NCBI RefSeq assembly: GCF_014198245.1
Contig: NZ_JACIHE010000017.1
Span: 122,603 to 186,602 of the forward strand
Direction of reading: 5' to 3'
Source: Bradyrhizobium sp. cir1
GTDB taxonomy: Bacteria > Pseudomonadota > Alphaproteobacteria > Rhizobiales > Xanthobacteraceae
DNA: 64,000 nt
Shown: positions 49,163 through 57,890 of the stretch, piece after piece
How positions within the stretch are numbered: position 1 is the first letter of the stretch
Layout of the letters: every line of letters starts with the position of its first letter
Notes under the pieces: model-generated
Told to the model about the DNA's origin: nothing
The model's input: the letters and a program-made list of their open reading frames with translations, nothing else
Database searches by the model: none
Program-made: the position numbers and the translations under genes

Positions 49163-49798
49163 TCAGGACGCCGGAAGCGCAAGGCGCTCAACGGATTGAA
49201 TGTGCCGCGTAAGCAGGTTACAGGCTTGATCGATGTTGCGCGTTCGCAAGGCTTGCAGAATCAGGCGGTGATCTTGATTGGAGCGCGGTCGCCAGCCCAC
49301 CGACCGCGCCATCGCGAACACCACTCGAGAATTGGCAAGCTGCAGTCCATCGAGGCTCGCGAGCAGACGCGGCATTCCGCACGGCGCGACCAAGGCTTGG
49401 TGAAAGGCGCGGTTGGCTATCTCAAACTCCTCGATCGTCCTTGCATTGTCTCCTTCGATCAAGGCGAGCTCGATCCGAGCCAAATGAGCTGTTGTGAGCC
49501 TTGGCCCCGAATGGCGCAATGCCACCACTTCGAGTGCGGCGCGCATTTCGGCGATTTCCTTCACTGAACGGGTATCGAGCGGGGCAACCCGAACACCGCG
49601 GCGCGGCACAGCGACAACAAGATGTTGTGCCTGCAACTGCCGAAAGGCCTCGCGCACGGGGACGTGGCTGGAATTGAATTCTCGAGCAACGTGATCCTGA
49701 CGGAGTGGCGCGCCTGGCGCTAAGGCGCCGCTGATAATGCGCTCAGCGATTGAGCCCGCGATGCGCGCCACCGTCGTAACGTTGTCAGCAGTGATCAT
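49163..49798 (-). CDS. bioR: GntR-family biotin-operon repressor BioR
   Basis: A 211-residue GntR/FadR-type regulator. The N-terminal winged helix includes AERIISGALAPGAPLRQDHV and VREAFRQLQAQHLV; the C-terminal all-helical FCD domain includes RAALEVVALRHSGP, and NRAFHQALVAPCGMPRLLAS then RSNQDHRLILQAL, whose His residues usually bind a metal. Divergence from bioB and TTATCTA-type boxes in the shared spacer identify it as the alphaproteobacterial BioR. One box overlaps the region just upstream of its own ATG, so autorepression is likely. Confidence 0.87.
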   Translation of the reverse strand: MITADNVTTVARIAGSIAERIISGALAPGAPLRQDHVAREFNSSHVPVREAFRQLQAQHLVVAVPRRGVRVAPLDTRSVKEIAEMRAALEVVALRHSGPRLTTAHLARIELALIEGDNARTIEEFEIANRAFHQALVAPCGMPRLLASLDGLQLANSRVVFAMARSVGWRPRSNQDHRLILQALRTRNIDQACNLLTRHIQSVERLALPAS

Positions 49799-49801
49799 AG
49801 A

Positions 49802-49811
49802 TTATCTACCG
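49802..49811 (+). promoter_or_regulatory. BioR operator candidate at bioR
   Basis: TTATCTACCG lies only 4 bases before the bioR ATG (minus strand). It shares TTATCTA with the two boxes nearer bioB. Known BioR sites are TTAT-M-K-ATAA-like palindromes; this one keeps the left half. Confidence 0.6.
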
Positions 49812-49868
49812 TAATAACCGATGCATTTGCGAGGCAGCTCGATTAGCATCTCTTCGAGAGCAATGACC

Positions 49869-49895
49869 ATAGATAATTCACTAGATTATCTACAA
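49869..49895 (+). promoter_or_regulatory. Paired BioR operator sites upstream of bioB
   Basis: ATAGATAA at 49869-49876 and TTATCTACAA at 49886-49895 form an inverted repeat with 7-base arms TAGATAA / TTATCTA spaced by 9. The second box fits the BioR consensus with one mismatch. They lie 18-44 bases before the bioB ATG, where bound repressor would block transcription. Confidence 0.75.
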
Positions 49896-49912
49896 TTGGG
49901 CGGGGTTGGGTT

Positions 49913-50968
49913 ATGGATGCTGCGGCGCAAGTCCAGCGGAAGGGAGCAAGCAACGGGGCGCAGGTTCGTAACAATTGGAACGTCGAAGAGGCTAAGGCGC
50001 TCTACGACCTTCCTTTTGCCGACCTGATGCTTCAGGCGCAGCGCGCTCATCGCTGGAACTTCGATCCAAACCACGTCGAAACCGCGAGCCTGCTCAGCAT
50101 CAAGACCGGCGGCTGTCCAGAAAACTGCGGCTACTGCTCGCAAAGCGCGCATTACGAGACCGGTCTGAAAGCCACCCGCCTGATGCGTTGCGCAGATGTG
50201 ATTGCGACCGCGCAGCGCGCAAAGGATGCCGGCGCCACGCGCTTCTGCATGGCCGCCGCCTGGCGTACGCCAAAAGATCGCGATCTTGATTCCGTCTGCG
50301 ACATGGTCAACGCGGTCAAAGGACTCGGCATGGAAACGTGCGTCACGCTCGGCATGCTGACGCCGAAGCAGGCCGCGCGCCTCGCCGAGGCCGGCCTTGA
50401 CTTCTACAATCACAACGTCGACACATCGCCCGAGTTTTACAGCAAGATCATCACCACCCGCAGCCTGCAGGACCGCATCGATACGCTGGCGCATGTGCGC
50501 GATGCCGGCATCAAGATCTGCTGCGGCGGGATTATCGGCATGGGCGAGCGCGTCGAGGACCGCCTAGGTATGCTCGTGCTGCTCGCCAATCTACCCAACC
50601 ATCCCGAAAGCGTGCCGATCAACCTGTGGAACAAGATCGAGGGCGTGCCGGTAGAAGACACCGCGGAGCCTCCCGATCCGATCGCGCTGGTCCGGCTGCT
50701 GGCGACCGCGCGGATCATGATGCCGAGGAGTGTGGTTCGCTTGTCCGCCGGGCGGCAATACATGACCGATGAATTGCAGGCGCTTTGCTTCTTGGCCGGC
50801 GCAAATTCAATCTTCATCGGCGACGTGCTATTGACCACCAAAAACCCGAAAGTTGATCGCGACGCGGATCTGCTGGCCCGGCTCGGCATCACGTCCGGGC
50901 TCGCCCGACGAAAGCCGTGCGCGCAATATGTTGCCCCTACATCCAGCCTAGGTGAGAAATGCAGATAA
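49913..50968 (+). CDS. bioB: Biotin synthase
   Basis: This 351-residue radical-SAM enzyme inserts sulfur into dethiobiotin. C68, C72 and C75 in GGCPENCGYCSQS bind the 4Fe-4S/SAM cluster; FCMAAAWRTPKDRD, FYNHNVDTSPEFY and the [2Fe-2S] Arg region VVRLSAGRQYM are also present. The first gene of the bioB-panD-bioF-bioD-bioA operon, it starts with ATG just downstream of BioR boxes. The last 10 bases overlap panD. Confidence 0.96.
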   Translation: MDAAAQVQRKGASNGAQVRNNWNVEEAKALYDLPFADLMLQAQRAHRWNFDPNHVETASLLSIKTGGCPENCGYCSQSAHYETGLKATRLMRCADVIATAQRAKDAGATRFCMAAAWRTPKDRDLDSVCDMVNAVKGLGMETCVTLGMLTPKQAARLAEAGLDFYNHNVDTSPEFYSKIITTRSLQDRIDTLAHVRDAGIKICCGGIIGMGERVEDRLGMLVLLANLPNHPESVPINLWNKIEGVPVEDTAEPPDPIALVRLLATARIMMPRSVVRLSAGRQYMTDELQALCFLAGANSIFIGDVLLTTKNPKVDRDADLLARLGITSGLARRKPCAQYVAPTSSLGEKCR

Positions 50969-51312
50969 CTTTGATGAAGGGCAAAATCCATCGCGCCTCA
51001 GTGACCGAAGCTGATCTGCACTATGAAGGCTCGATCTCGATAGATCGTACGCTCCTGGAGGCAGCAGGAATGGTGATCAACGAGCGCGTCGAAATCTACA
51101 ATGTCGAAACAGGAATGCGCTTTGCCACCTACGTGATCGAGGCGCCGCCGAGGTCTGGCACGATAAGCCTGAACGGTGCGGCCGCTCGACTGGCTATGCC
51201 CGGAGACAAGATCATTATCGTTGCATATGCCTCATTCGACGAGGCCGAAGCAAAGATATTCAAGCCACGCATTGTGCGTGTGGACGGAGACAATCGTATC
51301 CTCGCAAGTTGA
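50959..51312 (+). CDS. panD: Aspartate 1-decarboxylase proenzyme
   Basis: A 117-residue pyruvoyl enzyme that makes beta-alanine for pantothenate. The self-cleavage site is G24-S25 in LHYEGSISID, which gives the pyruvoyl group on S25; MKGKIHRASVTEADL and the NGAAARLAMPGDKIIIVAYA end are standard. It overlaps bioB by 10 bases, placing a pantothenate gene under the biotin operon promoter. Confidence 0.95.
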   Translation: MQITLMKGKIHRASVTEADLHYEGSISIDRTLLEAAGMVINERVEIYNVETGMRFATYVIEAPPRSGTISLNGAAARLAMPGDKIIIVAYASFDEAEAKIFKPRIVRVDGDNRILAS

Positions 51313-51388
51313 ACCTAACGGGTCATCCTTCCTTCTTAAACGGCCAAACCATTTTTTCGTGATTTGATGCGATCGATGGGAGTGGTGA

Positions 51389-52546
51389 ATGCGGTCAATC
51401 CAAACAGCTAGACTTAGTCCCTACGTCGCAGCGTTGAATGCTTTGAACGAAGATAAACGGCTGCGCTGCCTCAAGCCGCGCGTGGGGATCGATTTCGCAT
51501 CCAACGACTATCTGGCGCTCGGGAGCGACCCGCGCATCAAAAAGGCGATGGTCGCCGCGCTCGAGGCGGGCACTCCGGTTGGAGCCGGCGGGTCGCGGCT
51601 TCTGCGCGGCAATTGCGAGGAGCATGAACGGCTTGAAACGGAAGCGGCTCAGTTCTTTGGCGCGGAGGCCGCGCTTTTCTTTGGAGGCGGCTACATCGCA
51701 AATTTTGCCCTCCTGACAACGCTGCCGCAGCGCGGCGATCTGCTCGTTCTCGATTCGCTCGTACACGCCAGTATTCACGAGGGGGCGCGGGCCGGCCGCG
51801 CAGAGTGTCGAATTCACGCGCACAATGATCCCCAGTCGGTCGAAGACGCAATTCGCGACTGGCGAACCAAAGGTGGAGCGGGCCGCGTCTGGATTGTGGC
51901 CGAAAGTCTCTACAGTATGGATGGCGACTTCGCTCCACTCGAAGAGCTGGTGGCAATCGCCGATCGCCAAGACGCGTTTCTGATCGTGGATGAGGCTCAT
52001 GCCACAGGCGCTTACGGGCATCAGGGACGAGGGCTCACGGCCCCTTATGACAGGTGCGAAAATCTCATCGTCGTTCATACCTGCGGCAAAGCTCTCGGTG
52101 CGGCGGGTGCACTTGTTACGGCGTCCGGCATCTTGCGCGATTTCATGGTCAACCGCTGCCGTCCGTTTATTTTTGCCACCGCCCCATCACCATTGATGGC
52201 CGTTGCCGTTCGAGAGGCACTCCTCATCCTGCAGCAAGAGCCGGAGCGGCAGCGACGGCTGGCCAAACTCGTTGCGTTTGCGCATCGGCAGATCACCTCG
52301 CTCGGTTTGCGCACACCATCGACCTCTCAGATCGTGCCGTACATCGTAGGTGACAATGCTCATGCAATGCGACTTGCCTCTGCTCTGCAGGCGCGCGGCT
52401 TCGATATCCGCGGAATTCGGCCGCCAACCGTCCCTGCAGGCACCGCCCGCTTGCGAATTTCGTTGACACTCAATGTCGGGGAAGCGGACGTGCGCGCAAT
52501 GCTCGATGCGCTGGTTGAGGTGACGGGGGCTCGTTTTGATGAATAA
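51389..52546 (+). CDS. bioF: 8-amino-7-oxononanoate synthase
   Basis: A 385-residue PLP enzyme condensing pimeloyl-ACP/CoA with alanine. PLP lysine K234 sits in VVHTCGKALGAAGALV; FASNDYLALGSD, GAGGSRLLRGNCEEHERLE and IVDEAHATGAYGHQGRG are family motifs. The start at 51389 (ATG, preceded by GGGAGTGG) is good. Its stop overlaps bioD by 8 bases. Confidence 0.95.
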   Translation: MRSIQTARLSPYVAALNALNEDKRLRCLKPRVGIDFASNDYLALGSDPRIKKAMVAALEAGTPVGAGGSRLLRGNCEEHERLETEAAQFFGAEAALFFGGGYIANFALLTTLPQRGDLLVLDSLVHASIHEGARAGRAECRIHAHNDPQSVEDAIRDWRTKGGAGRVWIVAESLYSMDGDFAPLEELVAIADRQDAFLIVDEAHATGAYGHQGRGLTAPYDRCENLIVVHTCGKALGAAGALVTASGILRDFMVNRCRPFIFATAPSPLMAVAVREALLILQQEPERQRRLAKLVAFAHRQITSLGLRTPSTSQIVPYIVGDNAHAMRLASALQARGFDIRGIRPPTVPAGTARLRISLTLNVGEADVRAMLDALVEVTGARFDE

Positions 52547-53174
52547 GCGGATCGTTGTGACTGGTACGGACACCGGGGTCGGCAAAACGGTATTTTCCGC
52601 AGGGCTCGCCGGCCTTCTCGGGGCGAATTACTGGAAGCCGGTCCAGGCCGGACTCGAACAAGAGACCGACTCCGAGTGCGTCCGCCGCCTCGGCGGCCTC
52701 TCGTCCGATCGTATTGTCCCCGAGCTCTATCGACTTCGGACGCCTGCGTCGCCCCATTACTCTGCGGAGATCGACGGCATTCGCGTAGATACAGAGACGC
52801 TTCGACTGCCGGACAGCGGCGAGCGGCAACTCGTGATCGAGGGCGCCGGCGGACCCATGGTGCCGCTGACAGCGCGCACTCTTTACATCGACATTTTCGA
52901 GCGCTGGCAGCTTCCCGTCGTGCTTTGCGCAAGGACGGGACTGGGCACAATCAATCACTCCCTGCTCTCCATAGAGGCTCTGCGGAAGCGTCAGATTCGA
53001 ATCCTTGGAATTGCGTTCATTGGCGAAAGAAACGCCGAAACTGAAAGCGCGATTTGCGAGATCGGGAGAGTGCGTTGGTTGGGACGGCTCCCGTGGCTTG
53101 TTCCCCTCACGGACGAAACGCTGCAGGCGGCTTTCAAAGACTCCTTTGTCAGCAGTGATTTCCTGAACCTATGA
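52539..53174 (+). CDS. bioD: Dethiobiotin synthetase
   Basis: A 211-residue ATP-dependent ligase closing the ureido ring. P-loop TGTDTGVGKTVF (K16) is followed by WKPVQAGLEQETDSE and EGAGGPMVPLT, all typical. The ATG at 52539 is used; an in-frame TTG one codon earlier is possible. It overlaps bioF by 8 bases and bioA by 4 (ATGA). Confidence 0.95.
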   Translation: MNKRIVVTGTDTGVGKTVFSAGLAGLLGANYWKPVQAGLEQETDSECVRRLGGLSSDRIVPELYRLRTPASPHYSAEIDGIRVDTETLRLPDSGERQLVIEGAGGPMVPLTARTLYIDIFERWQLPVVLCARTGLGTINHSLLSIEALRKRQIRILGIAFIGERNAETESAICEIGRVRWLGRLPWLVPLTDETLQAAFKDSFVSSDFLNL

Positions 53175-54436
53175 AGATAGCCAAGAGGTCGCCGATCTGG
53201 CACCCGTTCACGCAGCATGCTCTACAGCGGGACATGATGAAGGTGCTGCGGGGAGAGGGGACTTATCTCTACACCGAAGATGGCCGACGCCTTATCGATG
53301 CAATCTCCTCCTGGTGGGTCGTGACCCACGGCCATTGCCATCCATGCATCGTGAAGGCGATCCGAGAACAGGCAGGCAAGCTCAACCAGGTCATCTTCGC
53401 CGGATACACTCACGACCCGGCTGAGCAAGTTGCGATGGAACTATTGAAGGTCACCTCCCCGGCGCTCGAGTATGTGTTCTTCTCCGATAGCGGGTCGACC
53501 AGCGTCGAAGTCGCGCTGAAAATGGCGCTCGGCTACTGGCACAATACCGGAAGACAGCGAACCCAAATTGTGGTGATGCAGCACTCGTACCATGGCGACA
53601 CGATCGGGGCGATGTCGGTAGGTAGCCGAGGCGTCTTCAGCGCGGCCTATGGGCCGCTGATGTTCGAGGTGACCTCGATTCCGTTCCCAGCAAGAGATCG
53701 TGAGCAAATAGCGCTCGATGCGCTTGAAAACGCGTGTCGAAACGAACATCCCGCAGCCTTTATCGTGGAGCCCCTGATATTGGGCGCCGGTGGAATGCTG
53801 ATGTATTCTCCCTCGGTGCTAAGAGAGATGAAGCGGATCTGCGAAGCCTTCGACGTCCTGTTCATTGCGGACGAGGTCATGACCGGCTGGGGCCGGACGG
53901 GTACCTTGTTCGCGTGTGAGCAGGCCGATGTCACGCCCGATATTGCCTGCTATTCGAAAGGCCTCACGGCTGGGGCGCTGCCGCTCGCCGTCACACTCTG
54001 TCGCGCCGATATTTTCGATGCGCATTATTCTGAAGATCGCACGCGCACGTTTTTTCATTCGAGCTCATATACGGCCAATCCACTGGCCTGTGCCGCTGCC
54101 AAGGCTAATTTGGAGCTATGGCAGGATCTGGAATATCGCCGGCGGCTAGCATCCTTAGCCAGCATGCAAGAACAGGCACTCGCGCCATTCCGCGCCGATT
54201 CACGGTTCGCAAACGTCCGACGCACAGGAACAGTCACAGCGCTTGAACTCAACACGAGCGATGCCGGCTATCTGGCGGACATCGGGCTGAAGCTTTTGGC
54301 TTTCTTCCAAGCGCGGAATCTGCTGTTGCGCCCACTCGGTAACACGATCTACGTGATGCCGCCTTACTGCGTTACGGCGGCCGACCTTGATGAAATCTAT
54401 GCTGCTATCCGTGACGCTGCTGACTTGCTGATGTGA
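53171..54436 (+). CDS. bioA: Adenosylmethionine-8-amino-7-oxononanoate aminotransferase
   Basis: A 421-residue class III aminotransferase using SAM as amino donor. The PLP lysine is K263 in CYSKGLTAGALPLA; WHPFTQH at the N-terminus, ISSWWVVTHGHCHP, FFSDSGSTSVEVALKMAL and IADEVMTGWGRTG are specific to BioA. It ends the operon. A probable trailing region without a clear terminator follows. Confidence 0.95.
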   Translation: MKIAKRSPIWHPFTQHALQRDMMKVLRGEGTYLYTEDGRRLIDAISSWWVVTHGHCHPCIVKAIREQAGKLNQVIFAGYTHDPAEQVAMELLKVTSPALEYVFFSDSGSTSVEVALKMALGYWHNTGRQRTQIVVMQHSYHGDTIGAMSVGSRGVFSAAYGPLMFEVTSIPFPARDREQIALDALENACRNEHPAAFIVEPLILGAGGMLMYSPSVLREMKRICEAFDVLFIADEVMTGWGRTGTLFACEQADVTPDIACYSKGLTAGALPLAVTLCRADIFDAHYSEDRTRTFFHSSSYTANPLACAAAKANLELWQDLEYRRRLASLASMQEQALAPFRADSRFANVRRTGTVTALELNTSDAGYLADIGLKLLAFFQARNLLLRPLGNTIYVMPPYCVTAADLDEIYAAIRDAADLLM

Positions 54437-54880
54437 GATGCATGAGACTGTGCAATCGTCTGCAGTGACAGGATCTTGCAAGGCGAAAGTGTCCGTATTG
54501 CTGCCGTTTGATAGTGCAACGAGGATGCAGCAATCACGGCTCGCAGGCTGATCGTGCTTTAAGCACTTGCTTTATGCGCTCCCGATCCAACTGCCGCAGC
54601 AATCCTGCGGGCTAGCCAAGAAAGGCGCAGAATTTGGCCGAAATGTCGAGCGAATTGCGTTAATTGCGATTAGAGAAATCCATTATCTTGAGCAAGTTCT
54701 CGGTGAGGCATTCTGCGGAAAGTACTGCTTCGCGAGGCAGCCGGACATCAGAGTCAAGCTCTTGATGGCTGCAAGAACCAGGGAGACGGACCGCCGGGCG
54801 ACCGCACCTTTGGTGCGCACGTGGTGCTGTGCTCAGAGGGCAGCGTTGCTTCCCAAGTAAATGTCTGACAGGAGGCGAGA
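54437..54880. other. Spacer after bioA
   Basis: No recognised gene. Frames on both strands are short and featureless. Confidence 0.4.
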
Positions 54881-55060
54881 ATGCACATCCGTAATTCCCT
54901 CGACCATTCAGCCACATGCTGCGCGATATGCGGTGGAAAGTTTGGGCTGATTCGCCATTACAGCTGGCGAACGGCCCTTTGCTCCAAGAAGTGCGTCAAC
55001 CGCTTCAAGGCGCGGCGGGAGGCCGATCAGAAATGGCTTCGATGGCGGCGAGCGGCTTAG
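54881..55060 (+). CDS. Small zinc-finger-like protein
   Basis: A 59-residue protein whose ATG follows AGGAGGCGAGA-type ribosome binding sequence (GACAGGAGGCGAGA). It reads MHIRNSLDHSATCCAICGGK and then FGLIRHYSWRTALCSKKCVN, with C-x2-C (CAIC) and C-x3-C (CSKKC) that could bind one zinc, followed by an Arg/Lys-rich tail. Proteins with the same FGL-RHYSWRT-LCS-KC pattern are common in Bradyrhizobium. Function unknown. Confidence 0.6.
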   Translation: MHIRNSLDHSATCCAICGGKFGLIRHYSWRTALCSKKCVNRFKARREADQKWLRWRRAA

Positions 55061-55129
55061 GAATGGACTGAGTTGTGCCGGTACGGCCCTGGTCAATTCG
55101 AGTGGCCCTCTAGAGCGCGTGGAAATCAA

Positions 55130-55339
55130 GTGACAGAAACATCGGCAAAAATAATCGACTTCAGGGCCTACAGGGCCAGCAGGCTGGCTCGGTCTGAGCG
55201 CCTTCGCGACGACATCTACTCGACCGCGCCTCTCGCTGCGCTTACAGCGGCCTGTCACCTTTGGACGTTCCTGGCCTGCCATCCGTTCGCTTTGCTCGGC
55301 ACGCCAGCGCCGAAGCGGGAGCCCCACGAGTATCCCTAG
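55130..55339 (+). CDS. Small IIDFRAYR-motif protein
   Basis: A 69-residue frame with a GTG start, TETSAKIIDFRAYRASRLAR, then an Arg-rich and hydrophobic section. The 'K-I-I-D-F-R-A-Y-R' N-terminal motif is known from many small alphaproteobacterial proteins of unknown function. No strong ribosome binding site. It follows the zinc-finger-like gene by 69 bases. Confidence 0.4.
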   Translation: MTETSAKIIDFRAYRASRLARSERLRDDIYSTAPLAALTAACHLWTFLACHPFALLGTPAPKREPHEYP

Positions 55340-55712
55340 GGGCAGGCACGGAGGTGTGTGCCCTAAAGACGGAGTCCCGACTGCCCGCAGCTCCAGCTCG
55401 GCCCGGTCGAGCCGTCACCGTTTGGAGAGACTGCAATCAGCCCAGAAACGCGTGCAGATGGTGGCTCGTCGCGAGCGCCGCTCCTCGATCGAGTCTTTGG
55501 CCGGCATAGTCGCTCAAACTGTAGGGGAAGACGAGCCACCGGGTGGTGAAATCGCGATGAGGAAGGTCTTGTCTCATGGTTGCGCGACCATTGGACTGCT
55601 TTTGCGCAGTTCTCCAGTTCTAGAGAACTGGGATCTCCATTCTCCATGCCATTGACAGGTTTCTCCCACCTTCTCTAGGAAACGCCGACAGTGTGCGGGG
55701 AACGGATTCAAT
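55340..55712. other. Spacer upstream of panB
   Basis: No recognised gene; presumably holds the panBC promoter. No BioR-type box was seen here. Confidence 0.4.
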
Positions 55713-56585
55713 ATGAGCCAGAGTTCAGAGCAGCCTCTAGAGCGTGTCACCATTCCGGCACTACAGCAGTGGAAGGATAAAGGACGGCGTGTCGTGATGA
55801 CGACCGCCTACGATGCGGTCGCGGCGCGCATCGCGGATCCCATTGTCGACATCATCCTGGTCGGCGATAGCGTTGGAAACGTCTGCCTGGGATTCGACAA
55901 CACGTTGCCCGTCAGCGTGGCCATGATGAATCATCACCTGGAGGCTGTTGCGCGCACGAGGCCTCATGCCCTGCTTGTGGCCGACATGCCCTTTCTGAGC
56001 TTTCATGTCGGTTCTGAGGATACGATTCGCAATGCAGGAGGTTTTCTGCAGCGCGGCGCCGATGCTGTGAAACTCGAGGGTGGTGCCAAACGCATCGAGA
56101 TGGTACGCGCCTTGGTCGATTGCGAAATTCCTGTGATGGGACATCTCGGGCTGACCCCGCAGAGCGTCAACGTCATGGGTGGATTCAAGGTGCAAGGAAG
56201 GACAACGGATACCGCCTTGCGGCTGCTCGATGACGCGCACCGCCTGCAGGAAGCCGGCTGCTTCGCGCTGGTCCTGGAGGGCATTCCTGCCGAGCTCGCA
56301 GCGCGAGCAACCGAATTTCTCACGATACCCACCATCGGGATCGGAGCAGGACCCGATTGCTCGGGCCAAGTGCTCGTGTTTCATGATGTCTTGGGGCTTA
56401 CCGAAGGCCATCGCCCCAAATTCGTTCGTGCCTATACAAACGGTTTCCAGCTGTTCCAGGAGGCGCTGTCGCGCTGGGCTGCCGATATCCGCAAAGGTGC
56501 ATTCCCGGGCTCAGAGGAGTGCTATCGGCTTCCTGATCAGCTTCGGCATGCCATCGCCGACTGGGTGCCCTCCAATTCAACCTGA
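55713..56585 (+). CDS. panB: 3-methyl-2-oxobutanoate hydroxymethyltransferase
   Basis: A 290-residue TIM-barrel enzyme making ketopantoate from ketoisovalerate and methylene-THF. VMTTAYDAVAARIAD, ILVGDSVGNVCLGFDNTLPV (metal and substrate loop), DAVKLEGGAK, GHLGLTPQSVN and IPTIGIGAGPDCSGQVLV are PanB signatures. ATG at 55713. panC follows after 13 bases, so the two are one operon. Confidence 0.95.
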   Translation: MSQSSEQPLERVTIPALQQWKDKGRRVVMTTAYDAVAARIADPIVDIILVGDSVGNVCLGFDNTLPVSVAMMNHHLEAVARTRPHALLVADMPFLSFHVGSEDTIRNAGGFLQRGADAVKLEGGAKRIEMVRALVDCEIPVMGHLGLTPQSVNVMGGFKVQGRTTDTALRLLDDAHRLQEAGCFALVLEGIPAELAARATEFLTIPTIGIGAGPDCSGQVLVFHDVLGLTEGHRPKFVRAYTNGFQLFQEALSRWAADIRKGAFPGSEECYRLPDQLRHAIADWVPSNST

Positions 56586-56598
56586 ATCAAGGTAAGAA

Positions 56599-57450
56599 AT
56601 GCAAGTAATCACGAAGGTCGCTGAGCTGCGCCGCGCCCTTGCAGATGTTCGCAATGCCGATAAGCGCATCGGATTCGTTCCGACGATGGGATACCTGCAC
56701 GACGGCCACCTAGCCCTGATGTCGGCGAGCCGGGGACACTGCGACGTCACTGTCGTTAGCATCTTCGTCAACCCAACTCAGTTCGGCCCAAATGAGGATC
56801 TCAGCAGGTACCCTCGCGACTTCGCGCGGGATGAAGCGTTGTGCCGCAGTGCCGGGGTCTCCATCATCTTCGCGCCAAGTGCAGAGGAGATCTATCCGGC
56901 TCAATTTGAGAGCTTTGTCGAGCCGGGCGAACTCGCAAAACCGCTCTGCGGAGCTTTCAGGCCTGGACATTTTCGTGGTGTAGCGACTGTCGTCTGCAAG
57001 CTATTCAACATGGTGCAGCCGGACGTCGCGTACTTTGGACAGAAGGATTTTCAGCAATGCGCTGTGATACGCCGCATGACGGTTGATCTGAATCTTCCGA
57101 TCGAGATTGTCACCGTGCCAACCGTGCGGGAGCCAGATGGGCTGGCAATGAGCAGTCGCAACCGTTATCTCAGCCCGGAAGAACGTGGTCGGAGCCTTGC
57201 GATCAGCCGTGGCTTGTTGGCCGCAGCGCAGGAGTTTGCCTCAGGGGAGCGCGACGCGGCAACGCTGATTGCGCTTGCAAGAAAGCATTTGGAAAGGGTC
57301 GATCGACTGCAGTACCTTGAGCTTGTCGACACGGGGACCCTAAGGATTGCCGAGAGCCCTCTGCGCTCTGCCGCGGTGCTCTGTGTCGCAGCGTACGTCG
57401 GCTCGACTCGGTTGATCGACAACGTAGTCCTGTCCTGGTCGCCATCGTAG
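56599..57450 (+). CDS. panC: Pantothenate synthetase
   Basis: A 283-residue HxGH-type ligase joining pantoate and beta-alanine with ATP. GFVPTMGYLHDGHLALM carries the ATP motif, and VSIFVNPTQFGPNEDLSRYPR, FGQKDFQQCAVIRRM and REPDGLAMSSRNRYLSP are typical. ATG at 56599 behind GGTAAG. With panB here and panD in the bio operon, three pantothenate enzymes are encoded; panE/ilvC functions are not in the window. Confidence 0.95.
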   Translation: MQVITKVAELRRALADVRNADKRIGFVPTMGYLHDGHLALMSASRGHCDVTVVSIFVNPTQFGPNEDLSRYPRDFARDEALCRSAGVSIIFAPSAEEIYPAQFESFVEPGELAKPLCGAFRPGHFRGVATVVCKLFNMVQPDVAYFGQKDFQQCAVIRRMTVDLNLPIEIVTVPTVREPDGLAMSSRNRYLSPEERGRSLAISRGLLAAAQEFASGERDAATLIALARKHLERVDRLQYLELVDTGTLRIAESPLRSAAVLCVAAYVGSTRLIDNVVLSWSPS

Positions 57451-57649
57451 CCAGATCCGCAAGGGATTCGCTGAGAACCAGTCGAACCGGATGGGCTGGC
57501 CCTGAAATCCTCAACATCCTGGAAGAACTCTCGAAGGTGATCCGGAACTGCCCTTTGCGTGCTGAACAACCGCCCCCCGCTAGAGCTCATGATGTCGGCT
57601 GGAGATTGGCTCTGCCGCTGACGGGGTGGAGCGAGGCGGGGCCGCTCCC

Positions 57650-57890
57650 ACGCCGCCGAGACAGCCAAGCGCGAGTTCGCTTTCCGTTTTATGACTTCGG
57701 CGGCTCGCTCAAGCGCTCCGGGACATTCCGACCGCTTTGCGCTCTTTACGACGTAGCGCAAAACAATTTCAGAAAGTCGTACAACCAGCTGTTTGAGGCG
57801 CGCAATCTCCTGCTTGCAGCGCTCCAGCTCGTGCTGTTCGTCTGTCATCAAAGATGTTGTGCGACGATGGCTTCTGCCGAGATGATTCAT
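57650..57890 (-). pseudogene. Small coiled-coil protein, C-terminus run on
   Basis: The minus-strand frame from 57890 starts MNHLGRSHRRTTSLMTDEQH, then ELERCKQEIARLKQLVVRLS, a leucine-heptad coiled coil. AGGGAG precedes the ATG. I recognise the ELERxKQEIARLKQLVV-LSEIV core from very short Bradyrhizobium proteins. Here the normal stop seems lost, since the frame continues unlike the family and enters the antisense of panC. The 57650 boundary is approximate. Confidence 0.35.

Noticed and set aside
51395..52078. 227-residue minus-strand frame opposite bioF
   Set aside because: Pure shadow of bioF.
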